A stretch of DNA of 35,218 nucleotides, from contig JBKQSL010000111.1 of the NCBI GenBank assembly GCA_052143655.1, forward strand, positions 1-35,218, written 5' to 3'. Within the stretch, counting starts at the first letter, position 1, and every line of letters starts with the position of its first letter. The notes below the pieces were generated by a model, which saw only the letters and a program-made list of their open reading frames with translations, searched no databases and was not told the origin of the DNA. Shown one piece after another: positions 28,641 to 35,218 of the stretch. A program made the position numbers and the translations under genes. This DNA comes from CAVSUR01 sp052143655. GTDB lineage: Bacteria > Actinomycetota > Actinomycetes > Streptosporangiales > Streptosporangiaceae.

Positions 28641-28701
28641 GTGGGCGGGCGGCCGATCTGGACACCCCCGGCCAGCGAGGTTCGCGGTCGGCTGGCCGTG
28701 A
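28531..28701 (+). CDS. Short overlapping ORF before the GT-C gene: leader ORF or frameshifted N-terminus
   Basis: GTG 28531 follows GAGAGGAG at proper spacing and reads 56 codons (VTPAAGSRVPALTRRPPGDG and on) to TGA 28699-28701, overlapping an in-frame GTG (28698) of the GT-C gene as GTGA. Its residues SHPWAGGR match the position of SVGGRPIW in the GT-C frame, so one indel in the GC-run near 28641-28652 would join them into a continuous N-terminus. It is therefore either a coupled leader peptide or the true N-terminus displaced by a frameshift or sequencing error. Confidence 0.35.
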   Translation: MTPAAGSRVPALTRRPPGDGMGAASPRPGRPGASSHPWAGGRSGHPRPARFAVGWP

Positions 28702-30188
28702 CCCTGATCAGCATCGCGCTGCTGGTCATGGCGGGCGCGCTGCTGATCAGGGGCGCGTGGATGCGCCCGTACCTGGCCATGCCGCGGACCGGGCCGCCAT
28801 GGGAGCTGCGCGGCACTGGCGTGCCGCCGGGCATCGTCGTCGCGGCGCTGTGGCTGGGCATGGTGACCGGGGGCATCGGGGTAGCCGCCGGGCTTTCGGC
28901 CGTGCACCGCGGTGAGCGGCTGAACCTGGGCCTGCTGCTGGCGATTGCCGCGGCGGCGGCCGTCGCGCTCACCGTGCTGCCGCCGGGCGGCTCGACCGAT
29001 GCGCTGGACTACGCCGCCTACGGCCGCATCGCCGTGCTCGGGCACAGCCCGTACGTGTTCACCCCGCACCAGCTTCGCCTCCTGCACCCGGGGTTCGCGC
29101 GTTCCATCCCCCGGGAGTGGCAGCGGGACGTGAGCGTTTACGGCCCGCTGGCGACCGCCGAGCAGTACCTGGCCGCCCGGCTCGGCGGCTCGTCCCCCGC
29201 CGTGATCGTGTGGTGGCTGAAGCTGTGGAACATGCTGGCGTTCGGCGCCGTGGCGATCGCGGCCGACCGGCTGCTGCGCGCCGACCGGGCCCGGCGGCTG
29301 CGCGCCCACCTGCTGTGGACCGCCAACCCGCTGCTGCTGTGGAACCTGATCGCGGCCGGCCATCTCGACGTGCTGGCGGCCGCCGCCGGGCTGCTCGGCC
29401 TGATCCTGATCCGGGAGCCCGCCGACGGCGGCCGGCCGTCGCCGGGCCGGGCCGCCGCCGCCGGGGCGCTGGTGGGCGCCGCGGCCGGGATAAAGATCAA
29501 CTACCTGCTCCTCGGCCTGGGCCTGGCCTGGGCGCTGCGCCGCGCGCCCGCGGCACTGGCCGTCGCGGCAGCCGCCGCGGGCGCGGTGCTGCTGGCCGGA
29601 TACAGCTGGTTCGGGCTCGCCGCGGTCCGCGCCGTGCTGCGCCGCAACGCCGCTGACAACTTCTACCGCTTCCTGCTGCACCAGTCCGTGCCGCTGCACT
29701 ACTCGGAGACCGAGGTCACGTTGCTCGCGGCGGTGGCCGCAGCGGCGGTCGCGGTGCTGCTGCTGTGGCGGCTGCCGCCCGGCGACCCGGGCTGGCCCGC
29801 CATCCGGCCGGTGATCGCGGTCAGCGCGGCATGGCTGTTCTTCTGGCCCTACCAGCTGCCCTGGTACGACACCATGCTGGTATGCCTGCTGGTGCTCTAC
29901 CCGGCGACCCGGCTGGACTGGCTGGTGCTGGCCCGGCTGACCGCGGGTGCGGTGTCCAATACGCCTGGCACGCTGACGGTGCCGCCCGTGCTCGGCCTGC
30001 CCGCCATCGACCACCGGCTGATCCTGGACGTCACGCCGCTGACGCTGCTCGGCGCGGCGATCGCGCTGGTGCTGCTCGCGATATCGGGCCAGTGGGCGCC
30101 GCGCGGCCGCGGCGCGCCGCCCGGTACCGTGCCACCGGGCCCGGTCCCGGGCGCGCCGCAGCGGGCCGGGCCGTGGGCGCTCTCCTGA
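28641..30188 (+). CDS. Polytopic GT-C glycosyltransferase, polyprenol-phosphomannose-dependent mannosyltransferase type
   Basis: A roughly 515-residue protein with 11-13 predicted membrane helices. The key motif lies in the first long loop: STDALDYAAYGRIAVLGHSP (acidic pair D120 and D123), then VYGPLATAEQYLA, WWLKLWNMLAFGA, LLWTANPLLLWNLIAAGHLD and AGIKINYLLLG. It ends VLGLPAIDHRL and a Pro-rich cytoplasmic tail. This is the MptA/MptB-like family that uses lipid-linked mannose for lipomannan-type or protein mannosylation. The start is uncertain. GTG 28641 gives a family-like VGGRPIWTPPASEVRGRL; ATG 28437 is open but sits in a promoter-like element; GTG 28698 is coupled to the short ORF. The acceptor is unknown. 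Confidence 0.82.
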   Translation: MGGRPIWTPPASEVRGRLAVTLISIALLVMAGALLIRGAWMRPYLAMPRTGPPWELRGTGVPPGIVVAALWLGMVTGGIGVAAGLSAVHRGERLNLGLLLAIAAAAAVALTVLPPGGSTDALDYAAYGRIAVLGHSPYVFTPHQLRLLHPGFARSIPREWQRDVSVYGPLATAEQYLAARLGGSSPAVIVWWLKLWNMLAFGAVAIAADRLLRADRARRLRAHLLWTANPLLLWNLIAAGHLDVLAAAAGLLGLILIREPADGGRPSPGRAAAAGALVGAAAGIKINYLLLGLGLAWALRRAPAALAVAAAAAGAVLLAGYSWFGLAAVRAVLRRNAADNFYRFLLHQSVPLHYSETEVTLLAAVAAAAVAVLLLWRLPPGDPGWPAIRPVIAVSAAWLFFWPYQLPWYDTMLVCLLVLYPATRLDWLVLARLTAGAVSNTPGTLTVPPVLGLPAIDHRLILDVTPLTLLGAAIALVLLAISGQWAPRGRGAPPGTVPPGPVPGAPQRAGPWALS

Positions 30189-30273
30189 CGACGGCCCGGC
30201 CAGGCACCGTGGCCTGCGCCGGACCCGTGCACGTTTGCGGAGTGCGGCGGGGGTAACTGGATCAGCGTCAGGC

Positions 30274-30303
30274 CCGGGCCCGGCCGGCTGCGGCCGGGCC
30301 CGG
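30274..30303. terminator. GC-only hairpin between convergent GT-C and deaminase genes
   Basis: CCGGGCCCGGCCG (30274-30286) and its exact complement (30291-30303) flank the tetraloop GCTG, giving a 13-bp stem. It lies between the GT-C stop (30188) and the deaminase stop (30325), so it can serve both directions. Confidence 0.75.
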
Positions 30304-30324
30304 CCGGCGCCCGGGGTGCACCGG

Positions 30325-30882
30325 TCAGTCGGGCAGCACGTTCGCGTTGACCGCCCGGGCCGCGGCGGCCAGCTCGGGGAGCTCGACGACGCGCACGCCC
30401 TGGTCGCGCAGCCACGCCGCGCCGCCGCCGGGGACGAGCACGGGCGGCTCCAGCCAGGCGATCACGACCCGGCCGATCCCGGCCGCGTTGATCAGCCGGG
30501 CGCACGACACCGGCCGGGAGGCGCGGCGCAGGCAGGGCTCCAGCGAGCTGTACAGCGTCGCGGCGGCCAGTTCGGCGCGCCCGGCCCTGGCCTGCGCCGC
30601 CCGGTCCAGCGCCACCTCCTCGGCGTGGTCGGCCGGCCCGCGCTCCCGGGAGAACCCGGTGCCGAGCACCGAGCCCGCGGCACTGACCAGGATCGCGCCC
30701 ACGCTGAACGCGGTCTGCGACGGCGGGCAGCGCCGGGACAGCCCGACGGCCTGCTGCAGCCAGTGCCGGTCAGCGCCCGGCTCCCCGGGTCGGCCCGGGC
30801 CGGGCGGCGGAGCCAGGTCACCGCCTGGCACGGGCCCTGGCGGGCCCAGGGGTCCCTGATCGGGACCGGATGTTCTCGGCAT
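30325..30882 (-). CDS. Zinc-dependent deaminase of the cytidine/RibD-type superfamily
   Basis: A 185-residue CMP/dCMP-deaminase-like protein. After about 38 Pro/Gly-rich residues come HWLQQAVGLSRRCPPSQTAF then SVGAILV. The zinc and proton-relay motif is H86-A-E88 (ADHAEEVAL). The second ligand motif is YSSLEPCLRRASRPVSCARL with C117 and C127 (PCx9C). The spacing and GIGRVVIAWLEPP resemble the RibD deaminase domain. It may deaminate a pyrimidine or a nucleotide; the reductase domain of RibD is absent. The ATG at 30882 was chosen; the low-complexity start may be shorter in reality. It is divergent from the aldehyde dehydrogenase. Confidence 0.82.
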   Translation of the reverse strand: MPRTSGPDQGPLGPPGPVPGGDLAPPPGPGRPGEPGADRHWLQQAVGLSRRCPPSQTAFSVGAILVSAAGSVLGTGFSRERGPADHAEEVALDRAAQARAGRAELAAATLYSSLEPCLRRASRPVSCARLINAAGIGRVVIAWLEPPVLVPGGGAAWLRDQGVRVVELPELAAAARAVNANVLPD

Positions 30883-30967
30883 GTCAGCTGTTCCCGATGG
30901 TCGGCAGGCGATGCGCTGCTCACGGTACCTGGCCGCCGCGTCCGGTGATTTACTGGCACGAGGCGGC

Positions 30968-32512
30968 ATGCGGGCGCGGCAGGAGGCGGTGGCAGCGGCA
31001 ATGGCGACACCGGCATGGACGCATCAGGCCGGGACGGCGGCCGTCTTCGACTCGCTGAATCCGGCGACATCCGAGGTCATCGCCACCTTCCCGGTGCATG
31101 GCAAGGCTGAGATAGGCGCTGCCGTGCAGCGGGCGCATGAGGCGAGCGCCTGGTGGGCCGGGCTCGGCTGGGCCGGGCGCCGCCAGCGGCTGCTCGCCTG
31201 GAAGTCGCACCTGATCCGGTATGCGGGCCGGCTGGCTGAGCTGGTGCACACCGAGACCGGCAAGCCGCTGGCCGACGGCCAGCTGGAGATCCTGCTGGCC
31301 GTCGTGCACGTCGACTGGGCCGCGCGCAATGCCCGCCGGGTGCTCGGGCCCCGCCGGGTGCGCGGCGGCATGCTGGCGCTCAACCAGGCGTGCCGGCTGG
31401 AATACCAGCCGCTCGGCGTGGTCGGGGTCATCGGGCCGTGGAATTACCCGGTCTTCACCCCGATGGGCTCGATCGGCTACGCGCTGGCGGCAGGCAACGC
31501 GGTGGTGTTCAAGCCCAGCGAGCTGACCCCGGCCGTCGGCGGCTGGCTGGTCAGCTCGTTCGCCGAGGTGGTGCCCGAGCAGCCGGTGCTGCAGCTGGTC
31601 ACCGGCGGCGGCGAGACCGGCGAGCTGCTGGCCCGCAGCGCCGTCAGCAAGATCGCTTTTACCGGGTCGGCGGCGACCGCCCGCAAGGTGATGGCCGCCT
31701 GCGCGCAGAACCTCACCCCGCTGGTCGCCGAGTGCGGCGGCAAGGACGCGCTGCTAGTCGCTGCCGACGCGGACCTGGACGCGGCCGCCGACGCCGCCGT
31801 CTGGGGCGCGATGTCCAACGCCGGGCAGACCTGCATCGGGGTTGAGCGGGTGTACGTAGCCCGGGACGTCTACCACACGTTCTGCGCCAGGCTCGCCGAC
31901 CGGGCGGGACGGCTGCGCCCGGGGGACGACCGGGAGGCCGACTACGGTCCGATGACGCTGCCGGGACAGGCCGAGGTGATCGAGGGGCACGTGGCGGACG
32001 CGCTGGCCCGCGGCGGCCGGGCCCTGCTCGGCGGCATCGGCAGCGTGCGGCAGCCGTACTTCGCGCCGGTGGTCCTGGCCGACGTGCCTGAGGACAGCGC
32101 GGCGGTCACGCAGGAGACGTTCGGGCCGACCGTCACCGTTGCGCCGGTCGCTGACCTGGCCGAGGGGGTGCGGCGGGCGAACGCCAGCCGGTACGCGCTC
32201 GGCTCGGCGGTGTTCGCCGGCAGTTCCCGGCAGGCGATGGCCGCGGCCCGGGCGCTGCGCAGCGGGATGACCTCGGTCAACTCGGTGGTGGCGTTCGCGG
32301 GCGTGCCGGGGCTGCCGTTCGGGGGCTCGGGCGAGTCGGGTTTCGGCCGCATTCACGGTGCCGACGGGCTGCGCGAGTTCGCCCGGCCGAAGGCGATCAC
32401 CCGGCAGCGGATGCGGGCGCCGGTGAACCTGACCTCATTCGGCCGGACCGACCAGGACATGAAGCGGATCATGACGCTGGCCACCCTGCGGCACGGCCGC
32501 CGCTACCGCTGA
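30968..32512 (+). CDS. NAD(P)-dependent aldehyde dehydrogenase (succinate-semialdehyde-type)
   Basis: A 514-residue ALDH. Cofactor-site motifs are IGPWNYPVF with N159 and FKPSELTP with K182, then FTGSAATARKV. The catalytic pair is E255 (VAECGGKDALL) and C289 (SNAGQTCIGVERV). Late motifs ETFGPTVTV and FGGSGESGFGRIHG are typical of the SSADH-like subgroup GabD2. It oxidises an aldehyde to the acid; which aldehyde is not determined by sequence. The start ATG 30968 has GAGG 4 nt upstream. The frame extends to 30881, and ATG 31001 is an alternative. The C-terminal RTDQDMKRIMTLATLRHGRR is longer than most. Confidence 0.92.
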   Translation: MRARQEAVAAAMATPAWTHQAGTAAVFDSLNPATSEVIATFPVHGKAEIGAAVQRAHEASAWWAGLGWAGRRQRLLAWKSHLIRYAGRLAELVHTETGKPLADGQLEILLAVVHVDWAARNARRVLGPRRVRGGMLALNQACRLEYQPLGVVGVIGPWNYPVFTPMGSIGYALAAGNAVVFKPSELTPAVGGWLVSSFAEVVPEQPVLQLVTGGGETGELLARSAVSKIAFTGSAATARKVMAACAQNLTPLVAECGGKDALLVAADADLDAAADAAVWGAMSNAGQTCIGVERVYVARDVYHTFCARLADRAGRLRPGDDREADYGPMTLPGQAEVIEGHVADALARGGRALLGGIGSVRQPYFAPVVLADVPEDSAAVTQETFGPTVTVAPVADLAEGVRRANASRYALGSAVFAGSSRQAMAAARALRSGMTSVNSVVAFAGVPGLPFGGSGESGFGRIHGADGLREFARPKAITRQRMRAPVNLTSFGRTDQDMKRIMTLATLRHGRRYR

Positions 32513-32530
32513 GGGCCGGGGCCGGCGGCG

Positions 32531-33586
32531 TCAGGCCGGCAGGTCGATCTCCACGATCAGGCCGCCCTCCGGCCGCGGCCGGGCCCGGATCGTGCCACCG
32601 TGCGCGGTAGTGACCGAGCGGACGATGGACAGGCCCAGGCCGACCCCGCCGCCGTGATCGGTGCGATCGGCCGTCAGCCGCCGGAACGGCTCGAACAGCG
32701 ACGACACCGCCTCGGCGGGAACGATCTGGCCGGTGTTGCGCACCGTGAGCGCCGGCTCGCTGGCCACCACGACGTCCACCCAGCCGCCCGGCGCGTTGTA
32801 ACGGATCGCGTTGGTCACCAGGTTGCCGATGAGCTGCTCCAGCAGCAGCGGATCCCCGGGCGCCAACCGCTCGCCGAGGGCACGGCGCAGGCTCACCTCG
32901 TGCTGCGCGGCCATGTCCAGGTGCGAGTCGAGCACCGACTCCGCCAGCTCGTCCAGCCGCACCGGGATCTTCCCCGGCAGGCCCCGGTCGCTCTCGGCCA
33001 GCACCAGCAGTCCCTCGATCAGCTTCTCGTTGCGCTCGTTGGCGCGCAACAGCTGGGCGCCGAGCCGGAGCACGTCCTCGCTAGTGTCCGGGGCATCCAT
33101 CGCCACCTCGGTCAGCAGCCGCTGCACCGCCAGCGGAGTGCGCAGCTCGTGCGAGGCGTTCGCGGCGAACCGGCGCTGGCTCTCATAGCCGACCGCCAGC
33201 CGGTCCAGCGTGTCGTCGAGCGCGTCGGCCAGCTTCTTCAGCTGGTCGTCCGCGCCGGTCATCCGGATCCGCTGGCCAAGGTTCTGCGGCCCTAGCTGGC
33301 TCACGGCGGAGGTCGTCGCCGCCAGCGGGCGCAGGACCCGGGCAGCGGTCACCCACAAGATCCATGCGTACAGGGCCACGCCGATGATGAGCAGCAGGCT
33401 CACGAGCACGGTCCCGACGGCGTCGTAGTTGGCATAACAGTCCTGCGGCGGGCCAGTCGCCAGGAACGCGTTGTAATGGCAGCCATCCGAATTCCCGACG
33501 GAGCTCAGCACGCTGAGAAGCGCGGTGGCGCCGACGCCAAGCACAGCGAAGCTGAGGACCGACGTCACAGCCAGGGCCACGGCCAC
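32531..33586 (-). CDS. Sensor histidine kinase
   Basis: A 351-residue membrane kinase. TM1 is residues 1-28. A 30-residue extracytoplasmic loop contains two cysteines, C36 and C50 (GCHYNAFLATGPPQDC), which could form a small disulfide loop. TM2 is 58-80. HAMP is about 81-135 (VLRPLAATTSAVSQLG), then HisKA with H146 (FAANASHELRTPLAVQ). The HATPase boxes are NLVTNAIRYNAPGG (N), FEPFRRLTADRTDHGGGVGL (F/G1) and GLGLSIVRSV (G2). Ends IDLPA. It has no good start codon: GTG 33586 begins inside TM1, and the RR stop overlaps it at a GTA instead of GTG. It partners the response regulator upstream. Confidence 0.88.
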   Translation of the reverse strand: MAVALAVTSVLSFAVLGVGATALLSVLSSVGNSDGCHYNAFLATGPPQDCYANYDAVGTVLVSLLLIIGVALYAWILWVTAARVLRPLAATTSAVSQLGPQNLGQRIRMTGADDQLKKLADALDDTLDRLAVGYESQRRFAANASHELRTPLAVQRLLTEVAMDAPDTSEDVLRLGAQLLRANERNEKLIEGLLVLAESDRGLPGKIPVRLDELAESVLDSHLDMAAQHEVSLRRALGERLAPGDPLLLEQLIGNLVTNAIRYNAPGGWVDVVVASEPALTVRNTGQIVPAEAVSSLFEPFRRLTADRTDHGGGVGLGLSIVRSVTTAHGGTIRARPRPEGGLIVEIDLPA

Positions 33587-33615
33587 CCGGCGGCGCAGCG
33601 AGGGGGCCAGCGGGT

Positions 33616-34308
33616 TTACCGGCCAGGATGATATCCAGTTCCGGGCGCGGTCTCGAAAAGGCAATATCCGGCTCCGGGCACGGTCTCGATCACCGGCGGG
33701 CCACCCAGCTTGCGGCGCAGCGTCATCAGCGCCACCCGGACCGCGTTGGTAAATGGGTCGGCGTTCTCGTCCCATGCCTTCTCCAGCAACTCTTCGGCGC
33801 TGACCACGGTGCCCTCGGCCCGCATCAGGACCTCCAGCACCGCGAACTCTTTGGGCGACAGGGCCAGCAGCAGCCCGTCCCGCCAGGCCTGATGCCTGGG
33901 CAGGTCCAGCCTTATCCCGGCCCGCTCCAGCACCGGCGGCAGCGCGGGCCGCGCGCGGCGGCCGAGCGAGCCGACCCGCGCCACCAGTTCGGCGAAGGCG
34001 AATGGCTTGGTCAGGTAGTCGTCCGCGCCGAGGTCGAGGCCGTCCACCCGGTCCCGGATGCCGGCGGCCGCGGTGAGCATCAGCACCCGGGTCTCTCCGC
34101 CTGCGGCGACGATCTGGCGGCATACCTCGTCGCCGTGCACCCGCGGCAGGTCACGGTCGAGGATCACGACGTCGTAGCGGTGCACCGAGACCCGCTCCAG
34201 CGCGGCATCCCCGTCGTAGCAGACGTCGACGGCCATGGACCGGCGTCGCAGCCCTTCGGCGATCGTGTCGGCGATCAGCGGCTCGTCCTCGGCTACCAGC
34301 ACCCGCAT
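33616..34308 (-). CDS. OmpR-family response regulator with duplicated C-terminus
   Basis: A 230-residue two-component regulator. The receiver domain has the acidic pair in VAEDEP, the phosphorylation site D51 (VVILDRDLPRVHGDE), T in MLTAAAG and K in LTKPF. The DNA-binding winged helix follows (LALSPKEFAVLEVLMRAEGT, VSAEELLEKAW, NAVRVALMTLRRKL). OmpR proteins normally end near ETVxGxGYxL. Here that block is duplicated: ETVPGAGYCLF is followed by ETAPGTGYHPGR. The ATG at 34308 has AGGAGG 5 nt upstream. The histidine kinase begins at or just past its stop. Confidence 0.92.
   Translation of the reverse strand: MRVLVAEDEPLIADTIAEGLRRRSMAVDVCYDGDAALERVSVHRYDVVILDRDLPRVHGDEVCRQIVAAGGETRVLMLTAAAGIRDRVDGLDLGADDYLTKPFAFAELVARVGSLGRRARPALPPVLERAGIRLDLPRHQAWRDGLLLALSPKEFAVLEVLMRAEGTVVSAEELLEKAWDENADPFTNAVRVALMTLRRKLGGPPVIETVPGAGYCLFETAPGTGYHPGR
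33631..33689 (-). repeat. 33-bp period tandem duplication at the regulator/kinase junction
   Basis: Two 26-nt segments at 33631-33656 and 33664-33689 match at 23 positions with a 33-nt period. They encode ETAPGTGY and ETVPGAGY in the regulator. The extra copy lengthens the regulator by 11 residues and lies over the place where the kinase start codon is expected. Confidence 0.75.
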
Positions 34309-34482
34309 GAGCGCCTCCTGCTCTCGTCGGCAGCCAGTATTCACCCCGCCGGATAAGCGGAGGATAAGCGGAGGATAAGCGCCGCCTTAACCGGGCGGAT
34401 AGGTGCCGGTTCCTATACCTGGGGCCGTGCGCAGCAGCCCCGCACGGCTTTCCCGGCCGTCGCCGCGAACGACGTCCGCCCC
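34309..34482 (-). promoter_or_regulatory. Two-component promoter with three 11-bp direct repeats
   Basis: GGATAAGCGGA occurs at 34351-34361 and 34362-34372, then GGATAAGCG at 34373-34381; on the minus strand this reads TTATCC repeats with an 11-bp period. AATACT (34341-34336) is a -10-like box, 9 nt from the repeats, and the -35 position falls inside them with no consensus. OmpR-type regulators bind such helical-turn direct repeats, so positive autoregulation is likely. The same gap separates the GT87 gene. Confidence 0.6.
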
Positions 34483-35218
34483 TTGTCCGCCGCGCCCCGC
34501 GTCCTGGACGGGACGGCGGCGCTGACCGCGGTGAACCTGGCCTGCGTCACGTTCTTCCTGCTGTCGTACTCACGGCACGGGGTGGGTTTCGGCCCCTACC
34601 GGATCGACCTTGACGTCTACCGGATCGGCGGCCAGGTGTGGCGCCGCGGCGGAGACCTGTACGGGCGCCTTCCGCCGACCAAGGCCGGGGTGCGGCTGCC
34701 GTTCACCTACCCGCCGATCGCGGCGGTCTTGCTGTCCCCGCTGTCGCTGGCGCCGTTCACGGTCGCCGCCACGGTGCTCACCCTGGTCACCATCGCGCTG
34801 GTGGCCGTCGTGCTCCGGGTGTTCCTGCGCCGCCTCGGCGAGCCCGCCGGCCGCTCGGGCTGGGCGCTGGCCTGGCTGCTGCCCCCGGCGCTGTTCCTGG
34901 AGCCGGTGCGCAACACCCTGGCGTTCGGCCAGGTCAACGTCATTCTGATGGCGCTGGTGTCGGCGGACTGCCTGCTGGCGGCACCGCGCTGGCCACGCGG
35001 CGTCCTGGTCGGCCGTCTTCGCGACGGCTCCTCAGTGGTGGCTTCCGCTGGGGCAGGGCCGGGAACTGCGCTGGGCAGCCTGGGAGCAGGTCGCGGGAAG
35101 CGCTTACGTGGCTTTCGCCGTGCTCGTCCTGCTGCTGTCCGCATCCGGGCGGCTCATCCCCCGCGCGGACGGCGGCGGCCCGCCGCGCCCTGACCGCGAT
35201 CACGCTGACCAGGGCTGG
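34483..35218 (+). pseudogene. Broken GT87 alpha-mannosyltransferase gene, truncated by window edge
   Basis: The N-terminal part is a clear GT87 (DUF2029) protein: IDLDVYRIGGQVWRRGGDLY with the acidic D-x-D/Y motif, RLPFTYPPIAAVLLSPLSLA, then TLAFGQVNVILMALVSADCL and RWPRGVLVG. After GVLVG, where family members continue with the membrane-embedded middle and a KLTP motif, the frame turns into low-complexity Arg/Gly/Ala. A second frame downstream reads WWLPLGQGRELRWAAWEQVA then GSAYVAFAVLVLLLSA, which is GT87 C-terminal sequence. So the middle (roughly 150-200 residues) is deleted and the two ends are in different frames. TTG 34483 is the assumed start. The C-terminal frame runs off the window. 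Confidence 0.7.

Noticed and set aside
28407..30014. A 535-residue minus-strand frame opposite the GT-C gene
   Set aside because: Composition is Gly/Gln/Arg-rich with no motif, while the plus strand encodes a coherent polytopic glycosyltransferase.
28641..30188. O-antigen ligase or generic permease for the polytopic protein
   Set aside because: The DALDYAAYGR and GHSPYVFTP loop and IKINYLLLG point to the GT-C mannosyltransferase family instead.
34355..34381. Tandem repeat as assembly artefact
   Set aside because: Two and most of a third unit with an exact 11-bp period next to a -10-like box is better explained as regulator binding sites; kept as a finding.

Overview
The window is chromosomal DNA from a very GC-rich actinobacterium. 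Codons end mostly in G or C, GTG starts are common, and several gene sets are typically actinobacterial: mec-cysO-cysM, clpS-DUF2017, nucS, FilP-like coiled coil beside methylmalonyl-CoA epimerase, and DUF3039. The order nucS, zinc-finger protein, filP, epimerase, thiolase, meaB, MarR, icmA, thioredoxin-TPR resembles, from memory, a conserved Streptomyces core region. The filP gene suggests a filamentous, polar-growing actinomycete. I cannot fix the genus. I see no tRNA, rRNA, CRISPR array, insertion sequence or prophage.

Layout. (1) 1-573: start of a secreted S53 (sedolisin) peptidase, cut by the window edge, minus strand. (2) 845-5267, minus strand: clpS, DUF2017, mec (JAMM peptidase), cysO (sulfur carrier), cysM (cysteine synthase), acyl-CoA thioesterase and an MBL-fold phosphodiesterase-like hydrolase. 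This joins the N-end-rule adaptor to a CysO-dependent cysteine pathway. (3) 5350-7322, plus strand: pncB and pncA, two NAD-salvage steps. (4) 7319-8819: DUF3039, YqgE/AlgH and a MarR regulator. (5) 8961-10834, accessory-looking and less GC-biased: a small unknown gene divergent from an XRE-type regulator that is translationally coupled to a CYTH (class IV adenylate cyclase-like) enzyme. (6) 10932-13680, minus strand: a thioredoxin-TPR (CnoX-like) protein and an acyl-CoA mutase large subunit whose specificity residues are those of isobutyryl-CoA mutase. (7) 14050-16015: an ECF sigma factor overlapping a membrane-anchored protein with extracytoplasmic Asp-box repeats. (8) 16038-21055: a second MarR, a degenerate ABC ATPase with a DUF2127 membrane protein, meaB, thiolase and methylmalonyl-CoA epimerase. 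(9) 21419-24864: the FilP-like coiled coil with a hendecad array, an internally deleted SDR, an alpha/beta hydrolase, a zinc-finger protein and a GNAT enzyme. (10) 24895-30188: a frameshifted membrane pseudogene, a complete S53 peptidase, nucS and a GT-C mannosyltransferase with a doubtful N-terminus. (11) 30325-35218: a deaminase, an aldehyde dehydrogenase, a two-component system with a repeat-containing promoter, and a broken GT87 gene at the edge.

How the genes work together. IcmA, MeaB, epimerase and thiolase form an acyl-CoA / propionate-branched-chain carbon theme, with MarR genes and an orphan 18-bp palindrome as likely control points. CysO-CysM-Mec make cysteine by the protein-bound thiocarboxylate route.

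The most interesting candidates for under-described biology are three. The first is the XRE-CYTH pair, with a 17-bp operator-like inverted repeat across the regulator's start codon. The second is the ECF sigma / Asp-box pair, which lacks a zinc anti-sigma domain. The third is the CysO carrier, which ends in -GGSH and so would need trimming. Several neighbouring genes (SDR, DUF998-like, GT87, perhaps the GT-C N-terminus) are deleted or frameshifted.
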